From NCBI RefSeq assembly GCF_017255415.1, contig NZ_JAFJZZ010000010.1, forward strand, positions 18,659 through 82,658: a stretch of DNA of 64,000 nt, given 5' to 3'. The first letter of the stretch is position 1; the number at the start of each line of letters is the position of its first letter. The notes beneath the pieces are model-generated. The model had not been told where the DNA came from, did not search any database, and worked only from the letters and a program-made list of their open reading frames with translations. Shown here piece by piece: positions 1 to 8,154 of the stretch. This stretch comes from Clostridium aminobutyricum (GTDB lineage: Bacteria > Bacillota > Clostridia > Peptostreptococcales > Anaerovoracaceae). A program made the translations under genes and the position numbers.

Positions 1-275
1 CCGTACTCAGAGAAGCCAATGTAAAAAGCATGAAGCAAAACGGACGAGTTGTTTTGCTGACCGCATCCCCGCAGACTATTTATGAAAGGGTAAAAAATAC
101 GGCAGAACGTCCTCTTTTAAATGACAATATGAGTGTAGAACATATTTCCGAGCTAATTGAGAGAAGACGTGAGAAATACGAACGAGCAGCAGACCTTGTT
201 GTGACAACCGATGACAAATCGATTCCTGAAATTTGTCAGGAGATCATGGATAAAATGACTGAGCTGGAAGGTTAA
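1..275 (+). CDS. aroK: Shikimate kinase, C-terminal part (cut by window start)
   Basis: The reading frame is open from base 3 and ends with TAA at 273-275. The visible protein is about 91 residues, roughly the C-terminal half of a shikimate kinase of about 170 residues. It shows the lid-region arginine segment (AERPLL), the following helix with the ERRREKYERAA pattern that lines the shikimate and nucleotide pocket, and a short acidic C-terminal helix. The enzyme phosphorylates shikimate with ATP in the cytoplasm, step five of the shikimate pathway. The Walker A loop and the start lie outside the window. Its neighbours are aroD downstream on the same strand and the aro operon on the other strand, which supports the assignment over adenylate kinase or gluconate kinase relatives. 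Confidence 0.85.
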   Translation, partial: VLREANVKSMKQNGRVVLLTASPQTIYERVKNTAERPLLNDNMSVEHISELIERRREKYERAADLVVTTDDKSIPEICQEIMDKMTELEG

Positions 276-328
276 CAGTTGGATTATAGAACAATAAGAG
301 AAAGAGGACTGAGGGATAGGAGGATTTC

Positions 329-745
329 ATGATAACTTATCGGGAACATATTACAGTGGAAGAATACAGCAGATTAAGAGAGGCTGTAGGCTGGCATAAA
401 TTGGACGAGAAACAGGCTGAAAGGAGCCTTCAACATTCTTTTTATTTGATTGCTGCGTATGAGGAAAACAGGGCGATCGCGTCTGCCAGGGTAATCAGTG
501 ATAGCGGCTATATGGCGTTGATTGCGGACGTTATGGTGGCTCCCGACTATCAGCGAAAAGGGATCGGCACGGAGATGCTGGAGAGAATCATGAAACACCT
601 AGAAAGTTCTATTTCAGAGGAAGAAATCTTAATGATCAATTTAATGTCCGTTCCGGGTAGAGAAAAATTCTACAGTAAGTTCGGATTTGTGGAACGGCCG
701 AATGAGACAATGGGTGCCGGCATGGTGAAGTGGCTTCATGTGTAA
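329..745 (+). CDS. GNAT family N-acetyltransferase
   Basis: A 138-residue protein with a complete GNAT fold. The acetyl-CoA binding motif A is clear (VAPDYQRKGIGTEML, about residues 71-85), preceded by the beta strand ALIADVMV and followed by a C-terminal FYSKFGFVERP segment typical of small bacterial acetyltransferases. The substrate cannot be told from sequence. An AGGAGG ribosome binding site lies a few bases before the ATG. The gene sits between aroK and aroD on the same strand with gaps of 53 and 43 bases, so it may share their transcript, but a role in aromatic biosynthesis is not implied. Confidence 0.85.
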   Translation: MITYREHITVEEYSRLREAVGWHKLDEKQAERSLQHSFYLIAAYEENRAIASARVISDSGYMALIADVMVAPDYQRKGIGTEMLERIMKHLESSISEEEILMINLMSVPGREKFYSKFGFVERPNETMGAGMVKWLHV

Positions 746-788
746 CCTTTAAAAGGGAGAAACAATAAATCCAATAAAGAGAGTGTGA

Positions 789-1562
789 ATGAATATGAAC
801 ATAGTACAGGTAAGAAATATCAAGCTTGGTGAAGGGTTGCCTAAGATTTGTGTGCCGATTGTGGGGAGTACAAAAGAAGAAATCTTGCAGCAAGCGGAAG
901 AAATCGTAAAGTTGGACATAGACATCATCGAATGGAGAGCAGATTGGTTTGACGGCGTGTTTGACGCTGAAGCAGTGCACGAAGTTCTTTGTGCATTAAG
1001 AAAGCTTCTTGAGGAAACTCCTCTTTTGTTTACTTTCAGGACAGCAAAGGAAGGCGGGGAGAAAGAGATTTCTTCAAGTGACTATTTAGACCTGAACAGG
1101 AAGGTGGCGGGAACAACGCTGGCCGACCTGATCGACGTGGAGGCTTTCTTTGAAGAGGAGACGGTCAGAACATTGATAAAACTCGCTCACGAAAAAGGGG
1201 TGAAAGTCGTTGCATCGAATCACGATTTTGAGAAGACCCCCGTTAAAGAAGAAATTATAAACAGGCTAAGGAAAATGCAGGAGTTAGGCGCAGATCTACC
1301 GAAGCTAGCGGTTATGCCTCAATGTAAGCAAGATGTTTTAACTTTGCTTTCAGCCACCTTAGAGATGCATGAAAAGTATGCGGACAGGCCGATCATTACC
1401 ATGTCGATGGCAGATGACGGAGCGATCAGCCGGATGGTGGGAGAAATTTTCGGGTCTGCACTGACGTTTGGTTCAGCGAAAAAAGCTTCTGCACCCGGCC
1501 AGTGGGAAGTCAGTGAGCTAAAGCAGGTTCTGGAAATCATTCATAATCGATTAAAGGGATAA
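789..1562 (+). CDS. aroD: 3-dehydroquinate dehydratase, type I
   Basis: A 257-residue class I dehydroquinase, which converts 3-dehydroquinate to 3-dehydroshikimate by a Schiff base mechanism (step three of the shikimate pathway). Catalytic features are visible: the IIEWRAD motif with Glu48 and Arg50, the catalytic His in ASNHDFEKTP (His145) and the Schiff-base Lys in LPKLAVMP (Lys172). Length is normal for the family (about 250). Two ATG codons lie at the start (789 and 795); 789 is used here, but no strong ribosome binding site separates them. It is the one shikimate gene downstream of aroK on the plus strand, while the remaining aro genes are on the minus strand and converge on it. Confidence 0.95.
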   Translation: MNMNIVQVRNIKLGEGLPKICVPIVGSTKEEILQQAEEIVKLDIDIIEWRADWFDGVFDAEAVHEVLCALRKLLEETPLLFTFRTAKEGGEKEISSSDYLDLNRKVAGTTLADLIDVEAFFEEETVRTLIKLAHEKGVKVVASNHDFEKTPVKEEIINRLRKMQELGADLPKLAVMPQCKQDVLTLLSATLEMHEKYADRPIITMSMADDGAISRMVGEIFGSALTFGSAKKASAPGQWEVSELKQVLEIIHNRLKG

Positions 1563-1566
1563 ATAT

Positions 1567-1662
1567 AAAAAGACTAGCATTGAGCTGACCTCCCAAAAGT
1601 TAGATTTTTAGGTCTACCTTTTGGGGATCAGTTCACGATTCAATCGTCGCTAGTCTTTTTTT
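1567..1662. terminator. Bidirectional terminator between aroD and aroE
   Basis: A perfect 12-base outer stem pairs AAAAAGACTAGC (1567-1578) with GCTAGTCTTTTT (1649-1660), giving a T-run on both strands. It lies between the convergent aroD and aroE genes and would end both transcripts. The stem encloses a second, IS-like palindrome (listed separately), which makes the whole hairpin unusually long. Confidence 0.8.
1581..1635. repeat. Palindromic element resembling joined IS3-family ends
   Basis: Two inverted arms, TGAGCTGACCTCCCAAAAG (1581-1599) and the complement of CTTTTGGGGATCAGTTCA (1618-1635), match each other with a few differences and are separated by about 18 bases. The shared core, TGA-CTGA-C-CCAAAAG, resembles the terminal inverted repeats of IS3-family elements common in Firmicutes; that resemblance is from memory. 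No transposase is present, so this would be a tiny non-autonomous palindromic element or a remnant. It sits inside the terminator loop. Confidence 0.5.
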
Positions 1663-1775
1663 ATAACAGAAATAAAGCGGAAGACCCATGAAACAGCCAT
1701 AAATCATTGGTGGTGTAAATGAACTGTAAATTTCAATGGGCTGCCGTCTTTATGAACTGTAGCGATTACAAATGC

Positions 1776-2579
1776 TTATAAGGAGGCCCTAAGCTCCTCA
1801 ATGATCTGTTCGTTCTTTGTACTCCACCCATCCTGTCCGGTAAAGTATTTTGCGGCTTCGGTAGCTTGAGCAACCAGCATGGAGAGTCCGTTTGCATGAG
1901 GAATTCCCAGATCTTTTGCCTGCTTTAGAAGTGTCGTATAATACGGATTGTATACGACATCAAATACGCCGGAGCAAAGAGGAAAGTCTCTGAGATCAAT
2001 CAAGGAACCGCCCACATTGGGAAACATGCCGATGGGGGTTGTGTTTATGACGATTTCCACATCCCTGTGAAGGGATAAGTTTTCGTAGTTGGTGGTAGTG
2101 CAGGAAATCGCCTGACCCCTTGCAATAAAGGTATCTTTCTTATCGGCTGAGATTTTTCTCGATCCGATGATGACTTCCTTTGCACCGCTGTCAAGAACGG
2201 CTTTTAAAATCGTTTTGCAGGTTCCGCCGTCACCGAGAATTAATATTTTTTTGCCCTCAAACGTAATATGTGCCATTGCTGCGGCCTGCAGAAAACCGAT
2301 ATAATCCGTATTGGTACCGCAAAGGCGGCCTTCCGGATCAAAGTACAACGTATTGACTGCTCCGATCTCCTGTGCAAGGGGAGAAACATAGTCGCAATAG
2401 GGAATAACGGTTTCCTTGTAGGGAATTGTTACATTCAGCCCGTCAAATTTTCTTTCTTTCAGAAACCGATCTAACTCTTCTACGGTTAGCGGAATCAGTT
2501 CGTACGAATATGCTTTCAGTTTTTCATGTATTATTTTGGAATAGCTGTGACCCAGCTTCGCTCCGATTAATCCGAACAT
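1776..2579 (-). CDS. aroE: Shikimate 5-dehydrogenase
   Basis: A 267-residue enzyme reducing 3-dehydroshikimate to shikimate with NADPH. The N-terminal substrate domain has GLIGAKLGHSYS, the catalytic Lys in NVTIPYKE and the Asp in the GTNTDYIGF motif. The nucleotide loop reads LGDGGTCKT rather than the common GAGGA form, a mild deviation. The frame is open further upstream to 2738, but that part overlaps pheA and has no family similarity; the ATG at 2577-2579 begins the conserved MFGLIG and has GAGG about nine bases upstream inside the end of pheA. It is the last gene of the aro operon, four bases after the pheA stop. Confidence 0.93.
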   Translation of the reverse strand: MFGLIGAKLGHSYSKIIHEKLKAYSYELIPLTVEELDRFLKERKFDGLNVTIPYKETVIPYCDYVSPLAQEIGAVNTLYFDPEGRLCGTNTDYIGFLQAAAMAHITFEGKKILILGDGGTCKTILKAVLDSGAKEVIIGSRKISADKKDTFIARGQAISCTTTNYENLSLHRDVEIVINTTPIGMFPNVGGSLIDLRDFPLCSGVFDVVYNPYYTTLLKQAKDLGIPHANGLSMLVAQATEAAKYFTGQDGWSTKNEQIIEELRASL

Positions 2580-2583
2580 GATG

Positions 2584-3723
2584 TTAAACCTCGATGTAGC
2601 TTCCCAGGAATACGAATAATTCCGGTTCTTGTTCCAGTTCACAAAGGAGACTGATGACCTCCGACGAATATAAAGACGCTTCCATGTCGAAGTAAAACAT
2701 GAACTCGAAGTCGCTTCCCGGAATCGGCCTGGATTCAAGTTTCGTTAAATTCAGACCTAAAGCAGAAAATTTAGCGATCATATGGTATAACGATAAGGGA
2801 CGATGCGGTACAGATAACATCAAACTTAATTTATTGGAACCCGGATAGATTTCAAGATTCTTGGAAATACAGATAAAACGAGTATAGTTGTTATCACTGA
2901 TTTGAATGTCTTCTGTCAAGATATCAAGCTGATATAATCCCGCACAGTTCTTAGAAGAAATGGCAGCGACATCGTGGCGGTGGCTGTTGGCCACTAGTTC
3001 TGCAGCCATTGCTGTATTTTCGCATACTGTGACCTTTACGTCTTTTAAGCCCTTCAGAAACTCAGCGCATTGACCGATGGCCTGCTCGTGAGAATAAATT
3101 TCCCTGATGTCGGAAAGTTTCGTACCGGGCTTTACAAGGAGAGCATGAGAAATTCGAAGCTTGATACCACGGGCAATATGGAAATTGTAATTTTTCATTA
3201 AATCATAGACTTCACCCACCGAACCGAAAGAACTGTTTTCAATAGGAAGAACACCATACTGGCAAAGTCCTTTTTCTACTGCATTGAACACATCCTTCCA
3301 ACTGTTAAAATACATGATGCTGGGGAACTCAAACAGCTTGTCGGTTGCGATCTGAGAATAAGCGCCGGGAATGCCTTGACAAGCAACCACCGCTTTTTTC
3401 GGAAATAGATTCGGCGTTTCTGCCAGAGCAGTTTCGATCCTCTTTTTCAACTCCGTTTCAGGATGTAAGAATCTGGTTTGATAGGAACGGCTGAGATCAA
3501 AAACGGTGTTAAATAGGATTCGGACATAGCCTTCCAGCTCTTCGCCGGACTGATCGGAAACTCTGGTGAGGATATCTTTTTCTCTTGCAGAATTCAAGAC
3601 AGCGGAATTAGAGCCCAACTTTTCTTCTGCGATTTTCTTGACTACTTGCATTCGCTGAGTGAATAAGTCCACCACCTGTGTATCGATCGCATCAATTTCT
3701 TTTCTCAATTCTTCTAAATTCAT
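2584..3723 (-). CDS. pheA: Bifunctional chorismate mutase / prephenate dehydratase (P-protein)
   Basis: A 379-residue fusion that turns chorismate into prephenate and then phenylpyruvate. Residues 1-85 are an AroQ-type chorismate mutase (LRKEIDAIDTQVVDLFTQRM). Residues about 105-285 are prephenate dehydratase, with the NNYTRF motif holding the catalytic Thr. The C-terminal 80 residues are an ACT domain with the ESRPIPG motif that in this family binds phenylalanine for feedback inhibition. The frame extends 12 codons upstream, but the ATG at 3721-3723 starts the family N-terminus and is preceded by AAAGGA at suitable spacing. It lies between aroC and aroE in the operon. Confidence 0.95.
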   Translation of the reverse strand: MNLEELRKEIDAIDTQVVDLFTQRMQVVKKIAEEKLGSNSAVLNSAREKDILTRVSDQSGEELEGYVRILFNTVFDLSRSYQTRFLHPETELKKRIETALAETPNLFPKKAVVACQGIPGAYSQIATDKLFEFPSIMYFNSWKDVFNAVEKGLCQYGVLPIENSSFGSVGEVYDLMKNYNFHIARGIKLRISHALLVKPGTKLSDIREIYSHEQAIGQCAEFLKGLKDVKVTVCENTAMAAELVANSHRHDVAAISSKNCAGLYQLDILTEDIQISDNNYTRFICISKNLEIYPGSNKLSLMLSVPHRPLSLYHMIAKFSALGLNLTKLESRPIPGSDFEFMFYFDMEASLYSSEVISLLCELEQEPELFVFLGSYIEV

Positions 3724-3767
3724 TTTTAATAATCCTTTCTTGTGACGATATGTTAGCATTTATGAAT

Positions 3768-4892
3768 TCATCTCCCTTTCGGAGTTCCATTCAAAAATAA
3801 ATCCAGCAATCCGATCGCTGTAGCTGCTTCTACAACAGGCACTGCACGAAGAACAACGCAAGGATCGTGTCTTCCTACTATTTCCAGTTGTTCATCGGTG
3901 CGCTTGCTTAAGCTTACAGAATCTTGTTTTTTTGAGATGGAAGGAGTGGGTTTAAAGGCCAATCTGCAGATAATCGGCATGCCGGAGGATATACCGCCCA
4001 GGATGCCGCCATGGTGATTGGTTTTTGTTTTAACCGTATTTCCATCCATATAAAATGCATCATTATTGACAGAACCGCGAAGTTTTGTGCTTTCAAATCC
4101 TGCACCGAATTCGACTCCTTTGACAGCCGGAATGCCGAAATAAATGGAGGATAGAAATCCCTCGATGCCGTCATACATCGGACCGCCGATTCCAACAGGA
4201 AGGCCTAAAGCACAGCATTCCACGACTCCGCCTACAGAATCCCCTTCCGCCATAGCGGATTGGATAACTTCTTTCATCTTCTCTCCTTGGATTTCATCTA
4301 ATACCGGGAAATCACTGTTTTTCAGCGCATTTAAAGAAGATACGGCGATGTTTACCGGATCAAAAGGGGTATCATGCACCTTTTCAATGGAAGAAATGTG
4401 AGCACCAATTTGTATTCCGTGCTCCTCTAAAAGCTGCAAGGCAATCGCACCTGCAATGCAAAGAGGGGCGGTGAGCCTAGCCGAGAATGGACCGCCGCCG
4501 GCCATATTGACCGACTTTCCGAATTTAACCGAAGCGGTATAATCTGCATGAGCCGGGCGGGGGATATCACGATGCTTGCCGTAATCTTGTGATCTCGTAT
4601 TGGTATTTTCTATAATAATGGTCAGAGGCTCTCCGGTGGTTTTGCCGCCATCAAGTCCCGCTTGAACGATTGGTTTATCCGCTTCCTTGCGAGGCGTCGC
4701 ATAGATGCTGTTGCCAGGCGCTCTTCGCGCAAGAAATGCTTCCATTTTGTTAAAATCTATAGCAACACCTGCCGGAAGTCCCCGCAGGGTCACTCCTATA
4801 AAGGGCTCATGAGAGCCGCCGAATATCGTCACGCTGAGGTTGCGGCCAAAAGTGGAAGCAACGCTATGGGTGTGCTGATTTACATTAGACAA
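3768..4892 (-). CDS. aroC: Chorismate synthase
   Basis: About 374 residues; removes phosphate from EPSP to give chorismate using reduced FMN. Family signatures are present: the N-terminal STFGRNLSVTIFGGSHEP, the RRAPG segment, GGGPFSARLTAP in the middle, and GRHDPCVVLRAVPV near the C-terminus. The first signature reads GGSHEP where most members have GESHGP, so it is slightly divergent although the active-site His is kept. The longest frame begins with a GTG at 4904, but that codon overlaps the AGGAGG box itself; the TTG at 4890-4892 lies 11 bases after the box and is my preferred start. The gene overlaps the aroA end by 8 bases. Confidence 0.92.
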   Translation of the reverse strand: MSNVNQHTHSVASTFGRNLSVTIFGGSHEPFIGVTLRGLPAGVAIDFNKMEAFLARRAPGNSIYATPRKEADKPIVQAGLDGGKTTGEPLTIIIENTNTRSQDYGKHRDIPRPAHADYTASVKFGKSVNMAGGGPFSARLTAPLCIAGAIALQLLEEHGIQIGAHISSIEKVHDTPFDPVNIAVSSLNALKNSDFPVLDEIQGEKMKEVIQSAMAEGDSVGGVVECCALGLPVGIGGPMYDGIEGFLSSIYFGIPAVKGVEFGAGFESTKLRGSVNNDAFYMDGNTVKTKTNHHGGILGGISSGMPIICRLAFKPTPSISKKQDSVSLSKRTDEQLEIVGRHDPCVVLRAVPVVEAATAIGLLDLFLNGTPKGR

Positions 4893-6168
4893 GTTGGTAT
4901 TCACCTCCTAAAGATGCAAAATCTTCAAAAAATGTCGGATACGATTTGTTCACTGCTTCCGCACCGTTTATGATGACCGGTTCTTCGCACAGGATGGAAG
5001 CGATCGCCATGGACATCACCATTCGATGATCGTTGTAACCACTCACCCGGCCGCCTTTCAATGTTCCTGTCCCCCGGATAATTAATCCATCGGGCAGTTC
5101 GGTCACATCCGCGCCAAGGATCTGCAAACAATCTGCCACAGCCAGTAATCGGTCACTTTCTTTGATTCGTAATCTGCCGGCATTGATAATGCGGGTGGTC
5201 CCCTTATGAGAAGCGGCTAATACGGATAAGATCGGAACCAAATCCGGAATATTAGAGGCATCGATGATGTGCTCCTCGGTGTCTGAAATGCTACGGTTCT
5301 TTTCGGTCGTTACAGCAGTCGGCTCGAGTTTTACCTTATGGTGATAGCTTTTTACGATATCCACAACAGCCTTATCTCCCTGGAACGAATCTTGAATTAT
5401 ATTTTCACACCGAAGTGCACCGCCTAGAGCACCGGCGACTACCCAAAATGCTGCATTCGACCAATCGCCCTCGGCCGTTACTTCTTTTGGGGCCCGGTAT
5501 GATTGATTCCCTCTGATGTCAAAGGTATAGGCTTTTTTATCTTCGATGGAAGGTTCTTTCTTTATTTGTACATCAATGTGAATGCCAAAGGTCTCTAAAA
5601 CCTTTAACGTGAGAATCACATAATCTACGGATTCCAATTTGGACGTGATAATGATTTTACTATCTTCTTCTAATAATGGCAGGGCGAATAACAAGCCTGT
5701 GATATATTGGGAACTCACATTTCCTGCTAATCTAAATTCACCGCCTCGAAGCCTGCCGCTGACGGTATAGATTTCGCGTGTTTCTTTCTCACCTGAAAAA
5801 GCAGGTGAGATAATCTGCTTTTCAAAGGTACAGCCGTGTGCTTCCATTTCTTCTTTCAGCGGAGAAAGCGGACGCTCCGGAAGTCTGCCTGACCCAAGGA
5901 AAACAGCCTTTTCTTTCAGCACCATTGCGATGGGCAGCAGAAAGCGCAAGGTTGAACCGCTCTCTTGGCAGTTCAGAATCGGCACTTCATCGTTCAATGA
6001 CGATAAACAGTCTGATGTGGCCTTCAAATCTTCATTGGTATTTTTAATATGCACCATGCAAGGCTCTTTACAAAGAGCTGACGCAATTAAAAGCCGATGT
6101 GCATGGGATTTTGAGGTGATGGAATGAATCGTGCCGGATAAGGGCCTTGGATTTATTTTTACATTCAT
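4885..6168 (-). CDS. aroA: 3-phosphoshikimate 1-carboxyvinyltransferase (EPSP synthase)
   Basis: A 427-residue EPSP synthase joining shikimate 3-phosphate and phosphoenolpyruvate. Seen: the N-terminal SKSHAHRLLIASAL, the GSGSTLRFLLP-like segment (ESGSTLRFLLP), the EGDWSNAAFW motif, RIKESDRL and the C-terminal GYNDHRMVMSMAIAS. Length is normal. It lies 18 bases downstream of aroB and overlaps aroC by 8 bases, so the genes are almost certainly co-transcribed. The ribosome binding site is weak (GGGA), which fits translational coupling. Confidence 0.95.
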   Translation of the reverse strand: MNVKINPRPLSGTIHSITSKSHAHRLLIASALCKEPCMVHIKNTNEDLKATSDCLSSLNDEVPILNCQESGSTLRFLLPIAMVLKEKAVFLGSGRLPERPLSPLKEEMEAHGCTFEKQIISPAFSGEKETREIYTVSGRLRGGEFRLAGNVSSQYITGLLFALPLLEEDSKIIITSKLESVDYVILTLKVLETFGIHIDVQIKKEPSIEDKKAYTFDIRGNQSYRAPKEVTAEGDWSNAAFWVVAGALGGALRCENIIQDSFQGDKAVVDIVKSYHHKVKLEPTAVTTEKNRSISDTEEHIIDASNIPDLVPILSVLAASHKGTTRIINAGRLRIKESDRLLAVADCLQILGADVTELPDGLIIRGTGTLKGGRVSGYNDHRMVMSMAIASILCEEPVIINGAEAVNKSYPTFFEDFASLGGEYQLV

Positions 6169-6186
6169 ACTATTTCCCTATTCCTA

Positions 6187-7251
6187 TTATTCAGATAAAC
6201 CTTGAGCAATAAAGTGTTCCAGTTCCGATATCTTTGTTTTTTGGAGATAACATTCTCCTATGACCGAAGGAAGCACCAATGTGATCTCTTGACCGGAACG
6301 CTTTTTGTCGTTGAGCGCAACGGCGGCCAGTTCTTTGGCCGTATACGGACAGTGAAGCGGATAGCGATATTTTTTTAAACTTTCTTCGATTGCCGGGGCA
6401 CAGTTTTCTTTGGAATAGCCAAGCTTAAAAGCGGCTCTTGCGGCAATCAGCATACCGATCGCTACCGCATGACCATGCGAGATAGTATAATGGCTGCATT
6501 TTTCAATCGCGTGACCGACCGTATGGCCAAAATTCAAGAGCTGCCTGCGACCGGTTTCTTTTTCATCTTCTTCTACCACCTCACTTTTTATACGAACACA
6601 GTGAGCGGTGATTTGCTCTAAGACCGAATCGGAGAAAATGTCTTCCTGCGCAATAAAATCAAACAAAACAGAATCAACAATAGCGCCATATTTGATGGCT
6701 TCGGAAATACCGTCAAGCATCAAATCGTAGGAGAGGCTTTTAAACGTATCGCAGTCACAGAGAACCAAAGAGGGCTGCCAGAAGGCACCGACTAAGTTTT
6801 TCCCGCTTTCCAGATTGACTCCTGTCTTACCGCCTACGGACGAATCGACCGCGGCGAGTAAAGTGGTAGGAATCTGAATAAACGGAATTCCTCTGAGATA
6901 GCTGGCGGCCGCAAAGCCCGCCATGTCTCCTGTCACTCCGCCTCCAAGCGCAACGACGGCATCGGTACGGGTCAGATTCTCACTCGCCATATACTCTAAA
7001 ATCTGAGAATAAGTCGTCACGTTCTTTGACAGTTCTCCATGGGCAAAAACATATTGGCAGAGTTCAAAACCCTCTTCCTTTAGGGAAGCGTGCAAAGGTT
7101 CGGCATAAAGCTTCGCCACGGTGTCATCCGTGATGATGCACAGTTTACAAGGCTTTAGAACGTTTGCTATCCATTTTCCGGCATCTTTTAATAGATTCCT
7201 GCCGATGAGTACTTCGTAGTTTCGAGATGCATTAATTTGTATGTGTTTCAT
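6187..7251 (-). CDS. aroB: 3-dehydroquinate synthase
   Basis: A 354-residue NAD- and metal-dependent enzyme that cyclises DAHP to 3-dehydroquinate (step two). Visible features are the nucleotide region VALGGGVTGDMAGFAA, the PTTLLAAVDSSVGGKTGVN signature, the metal-binding Glu in ISEAIKYG, and the two metal-binding His regions LNFGHTVGHAIE and SHGHAVAIGM. Length is typical. An AAGGAG box lies seven bases before the ATG. It follows tyrA by 21 bases in the aro operon. Confidence 0.95.
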   Translation of the reverse strand: MKHIQINASRNYEVLIGRNLLKDAGKWIANVLKPCKLCIITDDTVAKLYAEPLHASLKEEGFELCQYVFAHGELSKNVTTYSQILEYMASENLTRTDAVVALGGGVTGDMAGFAAASYLRGIPFIQIPTTLLAAVDSSVGGKTGVNLESGKNLVGAFWQPSLVLCDCDTFKSLSYDLMLDGISEAIKYGAIVDSVLFDFIAQEDIFSDSVLEQITAHCVRIKSEVVEEDEKETGRRQLLNFGHTVGHAIEKCSHYTISHGHAVAIGMLIAARAAFKLGYSKENCAPAIEESLKKYRYPLHCPYTAKELAAVALNDKKRSGQEITLVLPSVIGECYLQKTKISELEHFIAQGLSE

Positions 7252-7272
7252 ATCTACTCCTTCGGTTTGTGA

Positions 7273-8136
7273 TTAGAACTTTTCGCCGTCGATTAACGCT
7301 TTTCTTTCGCGACCTTCCTTTAATAATTCTCTTAGGGAAGGCGCATCCTTTGATTTGAGAGCGTTGCTGTATTCCGTCAATCGATTGATGATGCCATCAA
7401 TTTCCTCTTCTAAGAATTCGGAGTTGTCGAGAAACAATTCGGTCCACATGTCTTCATTCAGCGTTGCGACCCTCGTCATATCCTTGTAGCTCCCTGCTGA
7501 GAACCCCTTATGCTCCAACGCGGAAGGGCTCTTGATATAGGCACTGGACACTACGTGAGCGAGCTGAGAAGTAAAAGCGATGACTCGATCGTGTTCTTCA
7601 GGAGAGGCAATCTGGGTATTGGTAAAACCAATCTGCATGCAAAGCAGTTTAATTTTCTGTACCACTTCAATTTGCGTACCGGTTGCCGGAGTGAGAATCA
7701 TCGAAGCATTGTTAAACAGCGCTTTTTTGGAATGGGTAAACCCTCCGTGAGCGACCCCGGCCATCGGATGACCGCCCATGAAAAGAAATCCTTTTTCTTT
7801 GGCAAGAGGTTCTAATGAAGCGCATACTACTGCTTTTACACCGCTGCAATCCATTACGATAGCCCCTTTTTTTATCTGGTCACAATGGGCATGAACATAG
7901 TCAATGGTGGCCTGTGGATATAATGCAATGATTAATAAATCACAATCCGGGAGAATTTCTTCTGTCAGCGGTTCGTCGATGGCCCCCACTAAAATCGCCT
8001 TTTTGATAACCGTTTCCTGGAGGTCATAGCCATATATTGTATGGGGCGTGTTTTGTTTCAATGCCTTCGCCATGGAACCGCCGATAAGGCCAAGACCGAT
8101 AATTCCTATATTCATGGGCGTTTCAAGATTTTTCAT
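7273..8136 (-). CDS. tyrA: Prephenate dehydrogenase
   Basis: A 287-residue NAD-dependent enzyme that oxidatively decarboxylates prephenate to 4-hydroxyphenylpyruvate for tyrosine synthesis. The Rossmann motif GIIGLGLIGGSMAKAL lies near the N-terminus, GGHPMAG in the middle carries the conserved His, and the helical C-terminal dimerisation domain contains SQLAHVVSSA. No C-terminal ACT domain is present, unlike the longer Bacillus enzyme, so direct tyrosine feedback through ACT is not expected. The ATG at 8134-8136 has AGGAG seven bases upstream; a second ATG seven codons in is less well placed. Confidence 0.93.
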   Translation of the reverse strand: MKNLETPMNIGIIGLGLIGGSMAKALKQNTPHTIYGYDLQETVIKKAILVGAIDEPLTEEILPDCDLLIIALYPQATIDYVHAHCDQIKKGAIVMDCSGVKAVVCASLEPLAKEKGFLFMGGHPMAGVAHGGFTHSKKALFNNASMILTPATGTQIEVVQKIKLLCMQIGFTNTQIASPEEHDRVIAFTSQLAHVVSSAYIKSPSALEHKGFSAGSYKDMTRVATLNEDMWTELFLDNSEFLEEEIDGIINRLTEYSNALKSKDAPSLRELLKEGRERKALIDGEKF

Positions 8137-8154
8137 ATAAATTCTCCTACTCTA

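Noticed and set aside
2580..2738. N-terminal extension of aroE into pheA
   Set aside because: The extra 53 residues have no family similarity and lie in another frame of pheA; the internal ATG at 2579 has a ribosome binding site and starts the conserved domain.
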